DNA from: Phycisphaerales bacterium UBA7800
GTDB taxonomy: Bacteria > Planctomycetota > Phycisphaerae > Phycisphaerales > Phycisphaeraceae
Reading direction: 5' to 3'
NCBI GenBank assembly: GCA_002480565.1
Contig: DLCK01000076.1
Coordinates: 62,001-126,000, forward strand
Length of the DNA stretch: 64,000 nucleotides
In this document: piece by piece, positions 51,504-61,100 of the stretch
Position numbering within the stretch: position 1 is the first letter of the stretch
Layout of the letters: each line of letters starts with the position of its first letter
The notes under the pieces: generated by a model
What the model was told of the DNA's origin: nothing
Database searches by the model: none
What the model saw: only the letters and a program-made list of their open reading frames with translations
Made by a program: the position numbers and the translations under genes

Positions 51504-51531
51504 ATTGTACAGGGATAAAATGGCTTGGCAA
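51504..51531 (-). promoter_or_regulatory. predicted promoter of the cimA leader transcript
   Basis: Minus strand: TTGCCA (51531-51526), a 16-base spacer, TACAAT (51509-51504). Each hexamer differs from consensus at one base. Six bases separate TACAAT from the leader ATG, so the +1 would be the A of that ATG. Confidence 0.65.
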
Positions 51532-51699
51532 GTGTTTTAATCATCACCGGATTTTGCGATATCTGCCTATGACAATCTGCCACACATCTTTTTCGATTTG
51601 AGTCTTTTGTTGGTTAATGATTGAATACTGCATATGATTATGGATGTATCAGTTGTCTTGATGCATGGAAGCGAAAAGACTTAAGGCCTATTTGACCTC

Positions 51700-52839
51700 A
51701 TGAATAAACCTGATTTATCGACTCAAAACGACACGCCCTACACGATGCCAAAGCAGCGTCCGTTGTTACATGGCTATGTGAATTTCTGCGTGCTGGCAGT
51801 GTTGGCATTACTGGCATTGGGCGGCACCGTCACCAGTAAAACCGCAGGGATGGCTGTTCCCGATTGGCCTCAAACCAACGGCTATAACATGTTCCTCTTC
51901 CCCGTCTCCCTCTGGGAAGGTGGCATCTTCTGGGAACACACCCATCGCCTATGGGCCAGTGCCATTGGATTCATGGCGATCATCTTATGTGCCTGGCTTT
52001 GGATCACTGAGAAAAATCGACGATGGGTCAGCTGGTTGGGAACCGGCCTGCTGGTCATGGTCATCATCCAAGGCGTACTCGGCGGTATCCGCGTCACTGA
52101 AATCGACTGGCGGTTTGGGATCGTCCATGGCATCCTCGGCCAACTCTATTTCTGCTTTGTGATCCTCGCAGCAGCAATTACCGGCAAGAAATGGCTCGCC
52201 AAACCTCCAGCAGATTACCAACCCTCAAAACTATCCAAACCCATTCGACTGGGATGGATTCTGCTGGGTGTGCTATTTGTACAACTGTCACTGGGTGCAG
52301 CAATGCGACATAGCGGCGCCGGACTGAGCGTGCCGGACTTCCCGACGTTTTATGGCAGTTGGCTTCCTCCCATGTCTCAGGAGTCATTAGACCAAGCCAT
52401 TGCCGAACATGAGATGGACGTGCAGCATGACAAGAACGGCGATGTCGTTCACTTCAGGCTTATGCATGTTCACCTGCACATGGGTCATCGCTTCTGGGCG
52501 TTGGCGGTGATCGTGCATGTGATGCTGCTGCTTAATGCATTGAAAAATGAATTCACATCCATGCCCACACTTGCATCACCGATGCGTTGGATGTTGATCC
52601 TGCTGGTGATCCAAATCGGCCTGGGCATACTGGTGATCTGGACAGGTAAACATCCGGAAATCGCAACCGCCCATCAGGTCATCGGCGCCTTGCTGCTTGG
52701 TCTAACCACATTGGTTCAAATTCGCATGATGCGACTGCGTTACCTTGCTAAGCATCAGGTCTACATGCCAGCCAATACACAACCTCATGACACTTCATCA
52801 CCCTCGACTGCTTCGGCAAGTTCAGGAGCCATTGCATGA
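51700..52839 (+). CDS. ctaA: heme A synthase (COX15/CtaA family)
   Basis: Oxidises the methyl of heme O to the formyl of heme A for cytochrome c oxidase. 379 residues with eight membrane helices. Histidine ligands sit in EHTHRLWASAIG, GIVHGILGQLYF, HVHLHMGHRFWALAVIVH and ATAHQVIGALLLG, at the expected helix ends. GGTVTSKTAGMAVPDWPQ at the N-terminus and GAGLSVPDFPTFYGSWLPP in the second half are the paired family loops. The last 30 residues are a polar tail. The stop overlaps the ctaB start by four bases. The gene implies an aa3-type oxidase elsewhere in the genome. Confidence 0.94.
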   Translation: MNKPDLSTQNDTPYTMPKQRPLLHGYVNFCVLAVLALLALGGTVTSKTAGMAVPDWPQTNGYNMFLFPVSLWEGGIFWEHTHRLWASAIGFMAIILCAWLWITEKNRRWVSWLGTGLLVMVIIQGVLGGIRVTEIDWRFGIVHGILGQLYFCFVILAAAITGKKWLAKPPADYQPSKLSKPIRLGWILLGVLFVQLSLGAAMRHSGAGLSVPDFPTFYGSWLPPMSQESLDQAIAEHEMDVQHDKNGDVVHFRLMHVHLHMGHRFWALAVIVHVMLLLNALKNEFTSMPTLASPMRWMLILLVIQIGLGILVIWTGKHPEIATAHQVIGALLLGLTTLVQIRMMRLRYLAKHQVYMPANTQPHDTSSPSTASASSGAIA

Positions 52840-53783
52840 CTCAAATTCCTGCCCATATCCTCTCAAGGTTCAAGGATCAGGACCTGCCCTTGATCCCTTC
52901 GCGCGTGGACTTGATGACGCTGTTAAAAGTCCGTATCACGGTCATGGTCATGATCACCGCGAGCATCGGTTTTATCATGGCATCACGAGAAGCGTTGGAA
53001 ATCAGCAGCCTCACTGGGGTACTGAGTCTCCAAGGTGTCGTGATGCTTTGGATGCTTCTTGGCGTTGCGTTGTCCTGCATGGGAGCCAGCGCGTTAAACC
53101 AGGTCATTGAACGTCACACCGATGCACAAATGCCTCGGACTGCTGATCGGCCGATACCTGCTGGTCGTCTTCATCCGATGTCTGCGACGGTGTTGGGCGT
53201 CTTCCTGTCCACGTTGGGTGTGATGGTGCTGTGGCTGCAATGTGGTTATCTCAGTGCAATGCTCTCTGCAGGGACGATCCTCAGTTACTGTCTGATTTAC
53301 ACGCCGATGAAACGGCTTAACAGCATGTCGACGATTGTCGGCGCGGTTCCCGGTGCGTTACCCCCGGTGATGGGTGCTGCAGCTGCAGCTCATGCGGTGA
53401 CACCTTCTGCGATGCTGTTGTTTGCGATCATGTTCATGTGGCAGTTGCCGCACTTTTTGGCCATCGCATGGCTGTATCGCAAGGACTATGCAAGCGGCGG
53501 GATTCAAGTTCTTCCCGTTGAAGATCCGACGGGTAAAAGCACGTTCCGCCAGGCGGTCCTCGGAGCAGTTGTCTTGCTTCCAATCGGTTTGGTGCCATCC
53601 ATTGTGGGGGTGGCTGGTGATGTGTATTTTGTCCTGGCTCTCGTGTTGGGCTTGCTGTATCTGGCAACCACCATTTGGATGGCGATCAAGCAGGATCGGT
53701 CAGCGGCCCGTTGGTCCTTTTTCTCATCACTGGTTTATCTGCCTGCCGTGTTTTTTGCGATGCTCTTTAACCAACTCGTCTGA
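52836..53783 (+). CDS. ctaB: protoheme IX farnesyltransferase
   Basis: Adds a farnesyl group to heme B, making heme O, the substrate of CtaA. 315 residues, about nine membrane helices, UbiA superfamily. The first prenyl-diphosphate motif is ALNQVIERHTDAQMPRTADRPIPAGR and the second lies in YTPMKRLNSMSTIVGAVPGALPP. FMWQLPHFLAIAWLYRKDYA is typical of CtaB/CyoE. ATGA overlap with ctaA. The ABC ATPase follows 34 bases on, so a three- or four-gene operon is likely. Confidence 0.95.
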   Translation: MTQIPAHILSRFKDQDLPLIPSRVDLMTLLKVRITVMVMITASIGFIMASREALEISSLTGVLSLQGVVMLWMLLGVALSCMGASALNQVIERHTDAQMPRTADRPIPAGRLHPMSATVLGVFLSTLGVMVLWLQCGYLSAMLSAGTILSYCLIYTPMKRLNSMSTIVGAVPGALPPVMGAAAAAHAVTPSAMLLFAIMFMWQLPHFLAIAWLYRKDYASGGIQVLPVEDPTGKSTFRQAVLGAVVLLPIGLVPSIVGVAGDVYFVLALVLGLLYLATTIWMAIKQDRSAARWSFFSSLVYLPAVFFAMLFNQLV

Positions 53784-53817
53784 TACGAACACTTGTAACG
53801 AAAGCGATGGGTGCCTC

Positions 53818-54834
53818 ATGAGTCAGGCCAGTTTGGATGCTCCTGTTACGGATAGCCTCAAAAGTCTTGCTGTGGATATTGTGGATATCAAGCACGTTTA
53901 CCCACCACGTCGACCCAGTCGCAAGGCAAAGCAACAGCAGGTATCCACTGAGCCGATTACCGCGCTCAAATCACTGTCACTACAAGTCAACGAGTCGGAA
54001 ATTTTCGGTATCCTCGGCCCCAACGGAAGTGGCAAAAGTACCCTTTTCCAAATCATCAGCACCCTGCTTAAACCCACCAGCGGGACGGCACGCATCACTG
54101 GTTTCGACATCCTCAGTCAGCCCCAACTTGTCCGTCAGCAATTAGGCGTTGTCTTCCAATCTCCCTCATTGGATGACAAACTCACGGCTATGGAAAACCT
54201 GCTCCATCATGGGCATCTCTATGGACTGGCTGGAAGTGATCTGAAACAACGTGCCAATGACGCGCTCGCTGCGGTGAGTCTGACTGAACGTGCCAATGAC
54301 TTTATCGAAACTTTTTCCGGTGGCATGAAGCGTCGCGTCGAAATCGCCAAAGCCATGCTCCATCAACCGCGACTGTTGCTCCTTGACGAACCCTCTACTG
54401 GTCTGGACCCCTCAGCTCGTCGGGAAATTTGGCAACACCTAAGCAAGCTCCGAGATGACTTGGGGATCACCATCCTCATGACAACGCACCTGATGGATGA
54501 AGCGGAGAAATGTGACCGCCTGGCCATCGTGCATCTTGGTGAATTGGTTGCAGTGGATACACCAGATAGCCTCAAACAGCAGATCGGCGGCGATGTCATT
54601 CAAATCGACTGTCAGTCAGCCACAGAACTGATGCCCGAATTGGCAGCCATGTATCCAGAAAACACGCTCAGTGAGATTGACGGACGCCTTTTACTTGAAT
54701 GTGAAGACGGCCCTGTGCAGGTTGCTAAAATTGCCTCAGCTTTTGGCCAGAAGATCAAACGCATTGCCGTCGGTCAACCGACTCTTGAAGATGTTTTCAT
54801 GCATCTGACCGGCGATAAACTCGCAGATGGGTGA
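53818..54834 (+). CDS. ABC transporter ATP-binding protein (ABC-2 type, DrrA/CcmA-like)
   Basis: 338 residues. Walker A is GILGPNGSGKSTLFQIIS, the signature is ETFSGGMKRRVEIAKAML and Walker B LLLLDEPSTGLDP, with the switch His in MTTHLMDEAEKCD. An ABC-2-type C-terminal extension ends GQPTLEDVFMHLTG, as in DrrA-like exporters. Residues 1-45 form an extra N-terminus with a basic RRPSRKAKQQQ stretch. Related ATPases often lie beside ctaA-ctaB together with an ABC-2 permease; no permease is present here before or after. The start at 53818 is chosen because the longer open frame overlaps ctaB out of phase. Confidence 0.92.
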   Translation: MSQASLDAPVTDSLKSLAVDIVDIKHVYPPRRPSRKAKQQQVSTEPITALKSLSLQVNESEIFGILGPNGSGKSTLFQIISTLLKPTSGTARITGFDILSQPQLVRQQLGVVFQSPSLDDKLTAMENLLHHGHLYGLAGSDLKQRANDALAAVSLTERANDFIETFSGGMKRRVEIAKAMLHQPRLLLLDEPSTGLDPSARREIWQHLSKLRDDLGITILMTTHLMDEAEKCDRLAIVHLGELVAVDTPDSLKQQIGGDVIQIDCQSATELMPELAAMYPENTLSEIDGRLLLECEDGPVQVAKIASAFGQKIKRIAVGQPTLEDVFMHLTGDKLADG

Positions 54835-54864
54835 GCACGCAATTTCTAATCACTGATTTTTTCT

Positions 54865-54893
54865 TACTCTGTGCCTCTGTGACTCTGTGGTTA
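54865..54893. repeat. copy of the CTCTGTGGTTAA dispersed repeat
   Basis: ACTCTGTGCCTCTGTGACTC followed by TGTGGTTAA, nearly identical to the arms at 33617-33695. A CTAATCAC fragment of the other repeat family lies just before it (54845-54852). Confidence 0.6.
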
Positions 54894-54933
54894 ATTCCAG
54901 TATGATGATACGTCCGGGAACCACCCACCAACC

Positions 54934-56928
54934 ATGAGTCAGACACCTGTACAATCCGATCTTGCTTTATGGACGACGTTGCGTATTCGCCGTCGGCATG
55001 TGGAGCAACCACGCGGTCTTGATGCCAAGGCTGGGCGTTGGATCACGCGTATCAAAAAGTCACGCAAGGGGATGGCTTTGCTCAATCGCCAAGCTGATGC
55101 AGTGATGGCTTTGGAACCTCAGATCAAAGACCTCACCGATGAGCAGCTTAATGCTCGGATTGCTGAAATTCGCAGTGTCTTTGCAACCCGAAAAATTGAT
55201 GATGACCAACTCATCGCAGGCACTGCTTTGGTTCGTGAAGTGGCTCATCGTGAATTGGGCGAAAATCCCTACAAAGTACAGGTGATGGGTGCTCTTGGCA
55301 TTTACCATGGTCAGATCATTGAAATGGTCACCGGGGAAGGCAAGACACTTACCTGTGCGGTCGGTTCATCTCTATTGGCCTGGCTGAGGCGTCCTGTACA
55401 TGTGATTACCGTCAACGACTATCTGGCAAGCCGTGATGCTGAGAGTCGGATGCCGATTTACCGGCGATGTGGTTTAACAGCCAAGGGCATTACCGGTGAG
55501 ACTGAAGAAGCGGAGCGTCGCGGACTCTATCGTTTGCCGATTGTGTATTTGACGCAAAAGGAACTTGTGGCTGACTGGTTGCGCGATCAACTCAAACTCG
55601 GTCGGATTCTTGATCCGATCTCCGCGCGTTGGAAAAGCTATGGTTCTCGCATGGGTTCACAAGCTGCTGACCAGGTATTGATTCCCGGCTTATTTACTGC
55701 GGTAATTGATGAGTTGGACGCAGTGTTGATCGACGAAGCAGTGACTCCGTTGATCATCGCCAACAGTGCAGGTACGGACGGCCAGGCACCGTTGTACATG
55801 CGTGCCCGTGAGTTGGCATTGCAGTTGATCCCCAACGAAGACTTCATCATTGAACATCGCAAACGCAAAGCAAAACTCACCGACGAAGGCTATGACAATC
55901 TCGAAGACCTGCTCACTGAGGATGACAAAGACAAGGCATTCTGGCGGTCTCCTCGTCGTCGTGATGAGATGGTTGAACAGGCTTTGACCGCTGAGCATTG
56001 TTATTTCACCGGTGATCAATATCACATCGTCGAAGACAAAATCGTGATCGTCGATGAATACACCGGGCGTTTTATGGAAGATCGACAGTGGCAACATGGC
56101 CTGCACCAAGCCGTCGAAGCCAAACATGATCTGGAAATTACTGCCGACCGTGACACGCTTGCGAGCCTCAGTTTTCAGCGATTTTTCCGTATGTATCCGC
56201 ACTTGTCCGGCATGACCGGTACCGCCGCTGAAGCGATTCCCGAGTTGGAAGCGACCTATAGCTTGCCGGTACGTGTGATCCCGACACATCGTCCGATTCA
56301 GCGAAAGATGCTCCCGGACTTGATCTTTCGGTATTCCGAAGATCGCTGGAATGCGGTCGTAAAGGAGATTCGCGAGATGCATGCCTTGGGTCGTCCTGTG
56401 CTGGTGGGAACACGGTCGATTGAGTCTTCAGAACGCTTAAGCGAACTGCTAAATGAAGCCAAGATTGAACATGAAGTGCTCAACGCGGTCCATCATGAAG
56501 CCGAGGCGGAACTGGTATCCACAGCAGGTGAATTAGGTGCGGTGATGGTAGCCACCAACATGGCAGGCCGTGGCACCGACATCAAGCTTGGCAAAGGTGT
56601 CCGCGAAGCAGGCGGTCTGCATGTGATTCTCACCGAACGTCATACCGCCCGACGCGTCGACCGACAGTTGTACGGGCGTGCTGGTCGCCAAGGTGATCCG
56701 GGGAGTGCTCGGAACATTGTGAGTCTTGAAGACGACTTACTGATCAAGTTTTCGACACGTGTGAGCAAGGTGATGCGGTTGCGTTATGTCAACACACATC
56801 ACCCTCTCCCGGGTTGGTTAAAACGTGTGTTTAACATGGCTCAGAAACGTGCTCAAAACCTGTCCTTTGCCAGTCGCGCTCAAGTCCTCAAACATGACGA
56901 GGAGTTGGATAAGAGTCTGCCCCGGTGA
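54934..56928 (+). CDS. truncated accessory SecA-like ATPase
   Basis: 664 residues against about 850-900 for housekeeping SecA. The DEAD motor is present: MVTGEGKT at 131-138 (SecA has MRTGEGKT), VITVNDYLASRDAE, Walker B-like VIDELDAVLIDEAVTPLII, LSGMTGTAAEAIPEL, VLVGTRSIESSERLSELL, TNMAGRGTDIKLG and QLYGRAGRQGDPG. The preprotein-crosslinking region is shortened and altered. The helical scaffold is cut short, and the C-terminal zinc tail is missing. It is thus an accessory translocation ATPase of the type seen in planctomycetes, not the essential SecA. Follows the ABC ATPase by about 100 bases, separated by a repeat. Substrates unknown; giant exported proteins such as the one at 58121 are an obvious but untested idea. 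Confidence 0.88.
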   Translation: MSQTPVQSDLALWTTLRIRRRHVEQPRGLDAKAGRWITRIKKSRKGMALLNRQADAVMALEPQIKDLTDEQLNARIAEIRSVFATRKIDDDQLIAGTALVREVAHRELGENPYKVQVMGALGIYHGQIIEMVTGEGKTLTCAVGSSLLAWLRRPVHVITVNDYLASRDAESRMPIYRRCGLTAKGITGETEEAERRGLYRLPIVYLTQKELVADWLRDQLKLGRILDPISARWKSYGSRMGSQAADQVLIPGLFTAVIDELDAVLIDEAVTPLIIANSAGTDGQAPLYMRARELALQLIPNEDFIIEHRKRKAKLTDEGYDNLEDLLTEDDKDKAFWRSPRRRDEMVEQALTAEHCYFTGDQYHIVEDKIVIVDEYTGRFMEDRQWQHGLHQAVEAKHDLEITADRDTLASLSFQRFFRMYPHLSGMTGTAAEAIPELEATYSLPVRVIPTHRPIQRKMLPDLIFRYSEDRWNAVVKEIREMHALGRPVLVGTRSIESSERLSELLNEAKIEHEVLNAVHHEAEAELVSTAGELGAVMVATNMAGRGTDIKLGKGVREAGGLHVILTERHTARRVDRQLYGRAGRQGDPGSARNIVSLEDDLLIKFSTRVSKVMRLRYVNTHHPLPGWLKRVFNMAQKRAQNLSFASRAQVLKHDEELDKSLPR

Positions 56929-57070
56929 TGGCTGATGAGGTCGCATAGTCGGCATGATTCATGCAAGCGGAAGCAGGCGAGAGCTTTGGATTGTGGACAA
57001 CCTGTCATTTGCAGATTTGTCAGAAGATTCAAAATTCTGAAAAAATTCATGTTCCAAACGAAAAATGTTG

Positions 57071-57099
57071 TTGACAGGACTGCTTACGGCCGATTACAT
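57071..57099 (+). promoter_or_regulatory. predicted promoter with long structured leader before the DUF3467 gene
   Basis: TTGACA (57071-57076), 17 bases, TTACAT (57094-57099). The start would be near 57106, leaving a leader of about 250 bases. This includes a GGAGC/GCTCC hairpin with a GACACC...GGC core near 57116-57153. The 91-residue open frame 57065-57340 lacks a ribosome site and is not called. Confidence 0.45.
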
Positions 57100-57352
57100 T
57101 AAACACAACCTACCGGAGCTGCGCGTCTTAAATGACACCCCACAGCGGCTCCAGCAAGACCACACCCAGCGTGCAAACGCCCTGCCGGAAAACGATATAA
57201 ACCCCCAATTGGATTGTTGGAAAATCAGATGCGAACAAAGCGCGAATTTCGGGCCATTTTGGCTTCTGAGATATTTGACACTCCCAGCTGGTACAAGTAA
57301 CTTATCCCAAGCGTTTTACTATCCTTTTCACACTTTTTAGAGGTACTTATTG

Positions 57353-57775
57353 ATGGCTAACAAAGAAGAACAGCAGTCGGACACGATTGAAACCGTTGCG
57401 GCAGCCAACCAGGCTCCCAACAGCAAGATCCAACTTCAGATTGATGAATCCACCACTCCGGTGACCTACAGCACCACCGTTCGCGTGTGGGGTTCAGCTG
57501 AAGAATTCAATCTTGACTTTGCCGGTCCACTGCGTCCCGCTGGCCAAGGCGTGGCACGTTTGAAGATCGACCAGCGTATGGTCTTGAATCCATGGGCCGC
57601 CAAGCGTTTGGCAATTGCTCTGGGTCAAGCTGTGGCTCGCTACGAAGCGACCTACGGTGGTCTTGAACTCGAAGAACGCAAGCGTCGCGTGGCTGCCCCA
57701 GCCGCCGCTGCTGCTCCGGCCGCCGCCGCTGCCGAAGCCAAGACTGATGCCGCCAAGGAAGGCAGCAAGAAGTAA
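57353..57775 (+). CDS. DUF3467 family protein
   Basis: 140 residues. The central 75 residues (TTVRVWGSAEEFNLDFAGPL, RLKIDQRMVLNPWAAKRLAI, ALGQAVARYEATYGGLEL) match DUF3467, a small conserved bacterial family of unknown function with a compact beta-alpha fold. The C-terminus is a low-complexity Ala/Pro/Lys tail. AGAGGT lies before the ATG at 57353; the codon in front is a TTG. Base composition and abundant common codons suggest high expression. Confidence 0.85.
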   Translation: MANKEEQQSDTIETVAAANQAPNSKIQLQIDESTTPVTYSTTVRVWGSAEEFNLDFAGPLRPAGQGVARLKIDQRMVLNPWAAKRLAIALGQAVARYEATYGGLELEERKRRVAAPAAAAAPAAAAAEAKTDAAKEGSKK

Positions 57776-58120
57776 ATCCACTCGTTCCCCCAAATCCTGT
57801 TCCGCCTTTGGGACAGGTGAGTGAACTGCAATAAATCGGCGGGTGTTGGAAGGGCAACCTTTCAACACCTTGCCGCGCAGTTACTTTGTGATATTGAAAT
57901 GGGCAATCCAACTATTGCCGCGTCGGATAATGTTTTCATCGGCTCAACACGTGAACTGTCATGAATTTCGACAGGAGCCATGAACCCAACGACGGATCAG
58001 GTGCAGAGAGAGTTAGTCACATACACAACTGAATAATCCCCCCATTCAGCCTCCCTGCTTAAGATCCAGCGCTATTCGACTTTGAAGAACCATCCATCCG
58101 TTCTCTACAGGGAGTTCCAC
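57776..58120. other. intergenic region before the LEPR surface protein
   Basis: 345 bases. Two hairpins follow the DUF3467 stop: CCTGTTCC/GGGACAGG (57796-57817) and GGTGTTG...CAACACC (57842-57869) with inner AAGG/CCTT. Neither has a clear T tract. The rest must hold the promoter of the surface protein gene; GGGAG is at 58110-58114. No convincing small gene. Confidence 0.45.
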
Positions 58121-61100
58121 ATGCCACGACGGATCAAGCGATCAGCTCAAGGGCGACGTAACAGGAAGTCACAACGCAAGGGCATTCGCAATCTGCTTCG
58201 CAAACGGCAAGCCACGCCTACTATTTTCAATCATGAGCTGGAAACACTTGAACCAAGAGTTCTGCTCACGACGTTGGTAGGCGGTGATATCTTTGAATTC
58301 AAAGCTCCCGATCCGGCAGATCCGGCAGGTGAAGGCGTGACCATTCGGGTCATCGTCACAGGCGACACGATCGTCGAACTCATCGGTGCTGATGTCCGTC
58401 TAGAACCTGATGGCTTTGGTGGCCTCCGACAGGTCGTGAACCTTGGTGATCTGCCAGGGACGATCTACGGTGAAGGCTCAGCTGCTGGCAGTGACAACAT
58501 CGAAGACGGCATTGATATTCTCGGTGGCGTAGGCGGTGCTGATGGTATCGAATTGCTCAACGCACTGAATATCGATCCACTCACTGGCCCGATCATTCTC
58601 TCAACACCTGATGGGACCGACCAAATTGATATGCAGGCCATCGCCAGTATGGGCTTGCTGGGCAACGGCACTACCTTCGGTATCAATGTTGGCCAAATTG
58701 GAACCGGAACAGGCACAGCTGCAACAACGCGACAAGTCATTCAACTTGTCCAGTTGGATGTCACCAATGATGATGGTACAACTAACAATAACAGTACAGT
58801 TGAAGCGGTCATTCAGGCTGCCACGCTCCAAAGTGATATTCAGTCAAACCTGGTCAATTATCCAAGTTCTCTGAGTAATCCCGACGCTTATGCCATTGAT
58901 CCCACAACCGGGTTGGCGTATGCCGTTTCCAACGAAGTACTCTATCGAATCAATCGTTCCAGCGGTGCAGTCACGGTCATTGGCAATGTCTCAAGTGAAA
59001 CACTGAGCTTCGAGGACTTGGGGGAAACAGTCTCCGATGATGTTGCAGGTCTTGGTGTTGATTCAGCAGGCAACTTCCTGTCCGTCTACATTGATTCGCT
59101 TTTGAATAACGGACTGTACACCAGCAACGGTTCAACCGACCCCAATCCACAAGCTGCGATTCTTGGTGACTATGGTGATAGCGTGAATCTTACAGCGATT
59201 GCTGTGGATGACGATCCTGATTCACCGGCATGGGGCGTGGTCGAAAATGGCGGAACATTCTCATTGGTACGCTTTACACGTATCAGCGGTGAAATCCAAT
59301 CGATCACCGTTATAGGCACCATTCAAGACAGCCTTGGACGCAATGTCACCGAAATTGATTCCATTGAACTTGAATCCACCGGTGACCTTTATGTCGTGGC
59401 TACTCGCCCCACCGTGAATTCCGCTGGTACGCGCGAGGTCTTCCGAATCAACTCAAACACCGCAGTCGCTACGGCTGTGAACGTCGTCGTCTTTGCAGAC
59501 GGTGTCCTTAATGATGATGTCACCGGTACTGCAATTGACGAGTCCAATGGTGCGGAAAATGGTGTGCTCTATGCCACCGTGCGCATTGGGACGCAGGACA
59601 TGCTCATCCGCATCGATCGGAGTATCGCAGTATCACCTAGTGATTCAACAGCTGATTCTGATGACGGAGCTGTTACGGATAATACTGATGGTCTTGCCAA
59701 TGATGAACGCTTCCTGTTTTATTCGGTGTATGACAATGCCATCATCAACCCGGCGTTGGTCTCCAGTACGCTGGACCTGGTCCCGCAGGTCACGGTTGAC
59801 AGCAACATTGCTGGCGGTGGCGATCTGCTTGACGAATACAACGTTCTTGCATTGACCGTAACGGCGCAGGATCGCCTGCTTGCTGTTGTCGATGAAGGTG
59901 ATGGCACAACCGGTCTCTACGAAGCAGTCCGTAATACCGTGGGCGGCCCGATCCACAGCTTCACCAAGTTAGGAAGCCTCAGTTTTGATGATGGTGGTAC
60001 AGACAAAAACATTCTCAATGTCCAAGCCATCGAATCTCATACAACCGACGGCTCGAAGGTCTACTTTGTCGGACGCCTGGATGACGGTAGTGGCAACGGT
60101 ACAGCTGTCAGTGATGACATGCTCTTTGAACTCACCTTTGCAGATGAAACAACCTACAGCGTCAGCGGCTCAAACGTATTGCTTAGCGGCGCATTGACGA
60201 CCAGCGTATTCACCGCTTTGGCCTTTGCACATGATGATAGTGGTGACCTGAATCTCTACGCGGTTCGCCAGACAGCATCAGGTGATCAACTGGTAAGTTT
60301 TGCAACAAACGCAGTGGGTGTCCCAGAGGTTCTGTCGAGTTCAATTACCGATATCGCAGGTTCATCATCCACCAACCGCATCACCGCATTGGATACCTAC
60401 GGCACATCAACACTTGTGGCTTACCGCGATGATAGTTCCAGTAGCACCGTTGAACGTGATCTGGTCTTCGTCGGACTTGATGGTAGCGTTGAACAACGTC
60501 TTGCAGGTGGTGTGATTGATGCCAACCTTAATGGTCTTGCCATAGATGCAGATGGACGTGTTTACAGCGTCTTTTCCTCGGCCGGTACCAATTCACAGCT
60601 TTGGCAGTCCGAAAGCTTTGCTCAGGTTCCAAGTCTTGAAAATGGTGACTCGGGCACGCTTGGTGACATCATGGATGTTGTTGCCTTAACAATCGGTAAC
60701 TCCGGAAGCACCTACATCGTCACCAACAATGACACAGGCTTTACCCTTGAGCAGGTCACACGTGATGCTGCAGGAATCGCCACGGGTGTCGACAATCTTG
60801 GACATATCACCAGTTCAGTTTCCGGCAGCGCTGTGATCGACATTGCAGGCCTGGATATCAACCCTGCCAGCAATGGCCTGTGGACTGTGGGTGTGGATGC
60901 TTCGACATTATCACCAGACAGCAGTCTGGGGAGTTTGGATGCGATTTACAACGTCATTGACGTGGTTGTCACCGACACACTTGATGCGAACCAGAATCAA
61001 CGTGTCTTTGCATTGGTCAATAACGCAATGTCCGTGGACATGTACGAAATCGTGCGTTTAACCGATGGCAGTGTCGATACATTCAGTCTCGTTGGTCAGC

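Noticed and set aside
51328..51583. N-terminal extension of CimA up to 51583
   Set aside because: It would run through the leader ORF, terminator and promoter out of phase with the leader peptide; the CimA domain starts right after the ATG at 51328.
55690..56382. 230-residue minus-strand frame within the SecA-like gene
   Set aside because: Shadow of a gene with clear motifs; no supporting features.
57065..57340. 91-residue open frame before the DUF3467 gene
   Set aside because: Starts inside the predicted promoter, no Shine-Dalgarno, no recognisable motif.
57961..58032. Tiny frames of 18-23 codons before the giant protein
   Set aside because: The only AGGAG is too close to the ATG, and there is no sign of attenuation such as a terminator.
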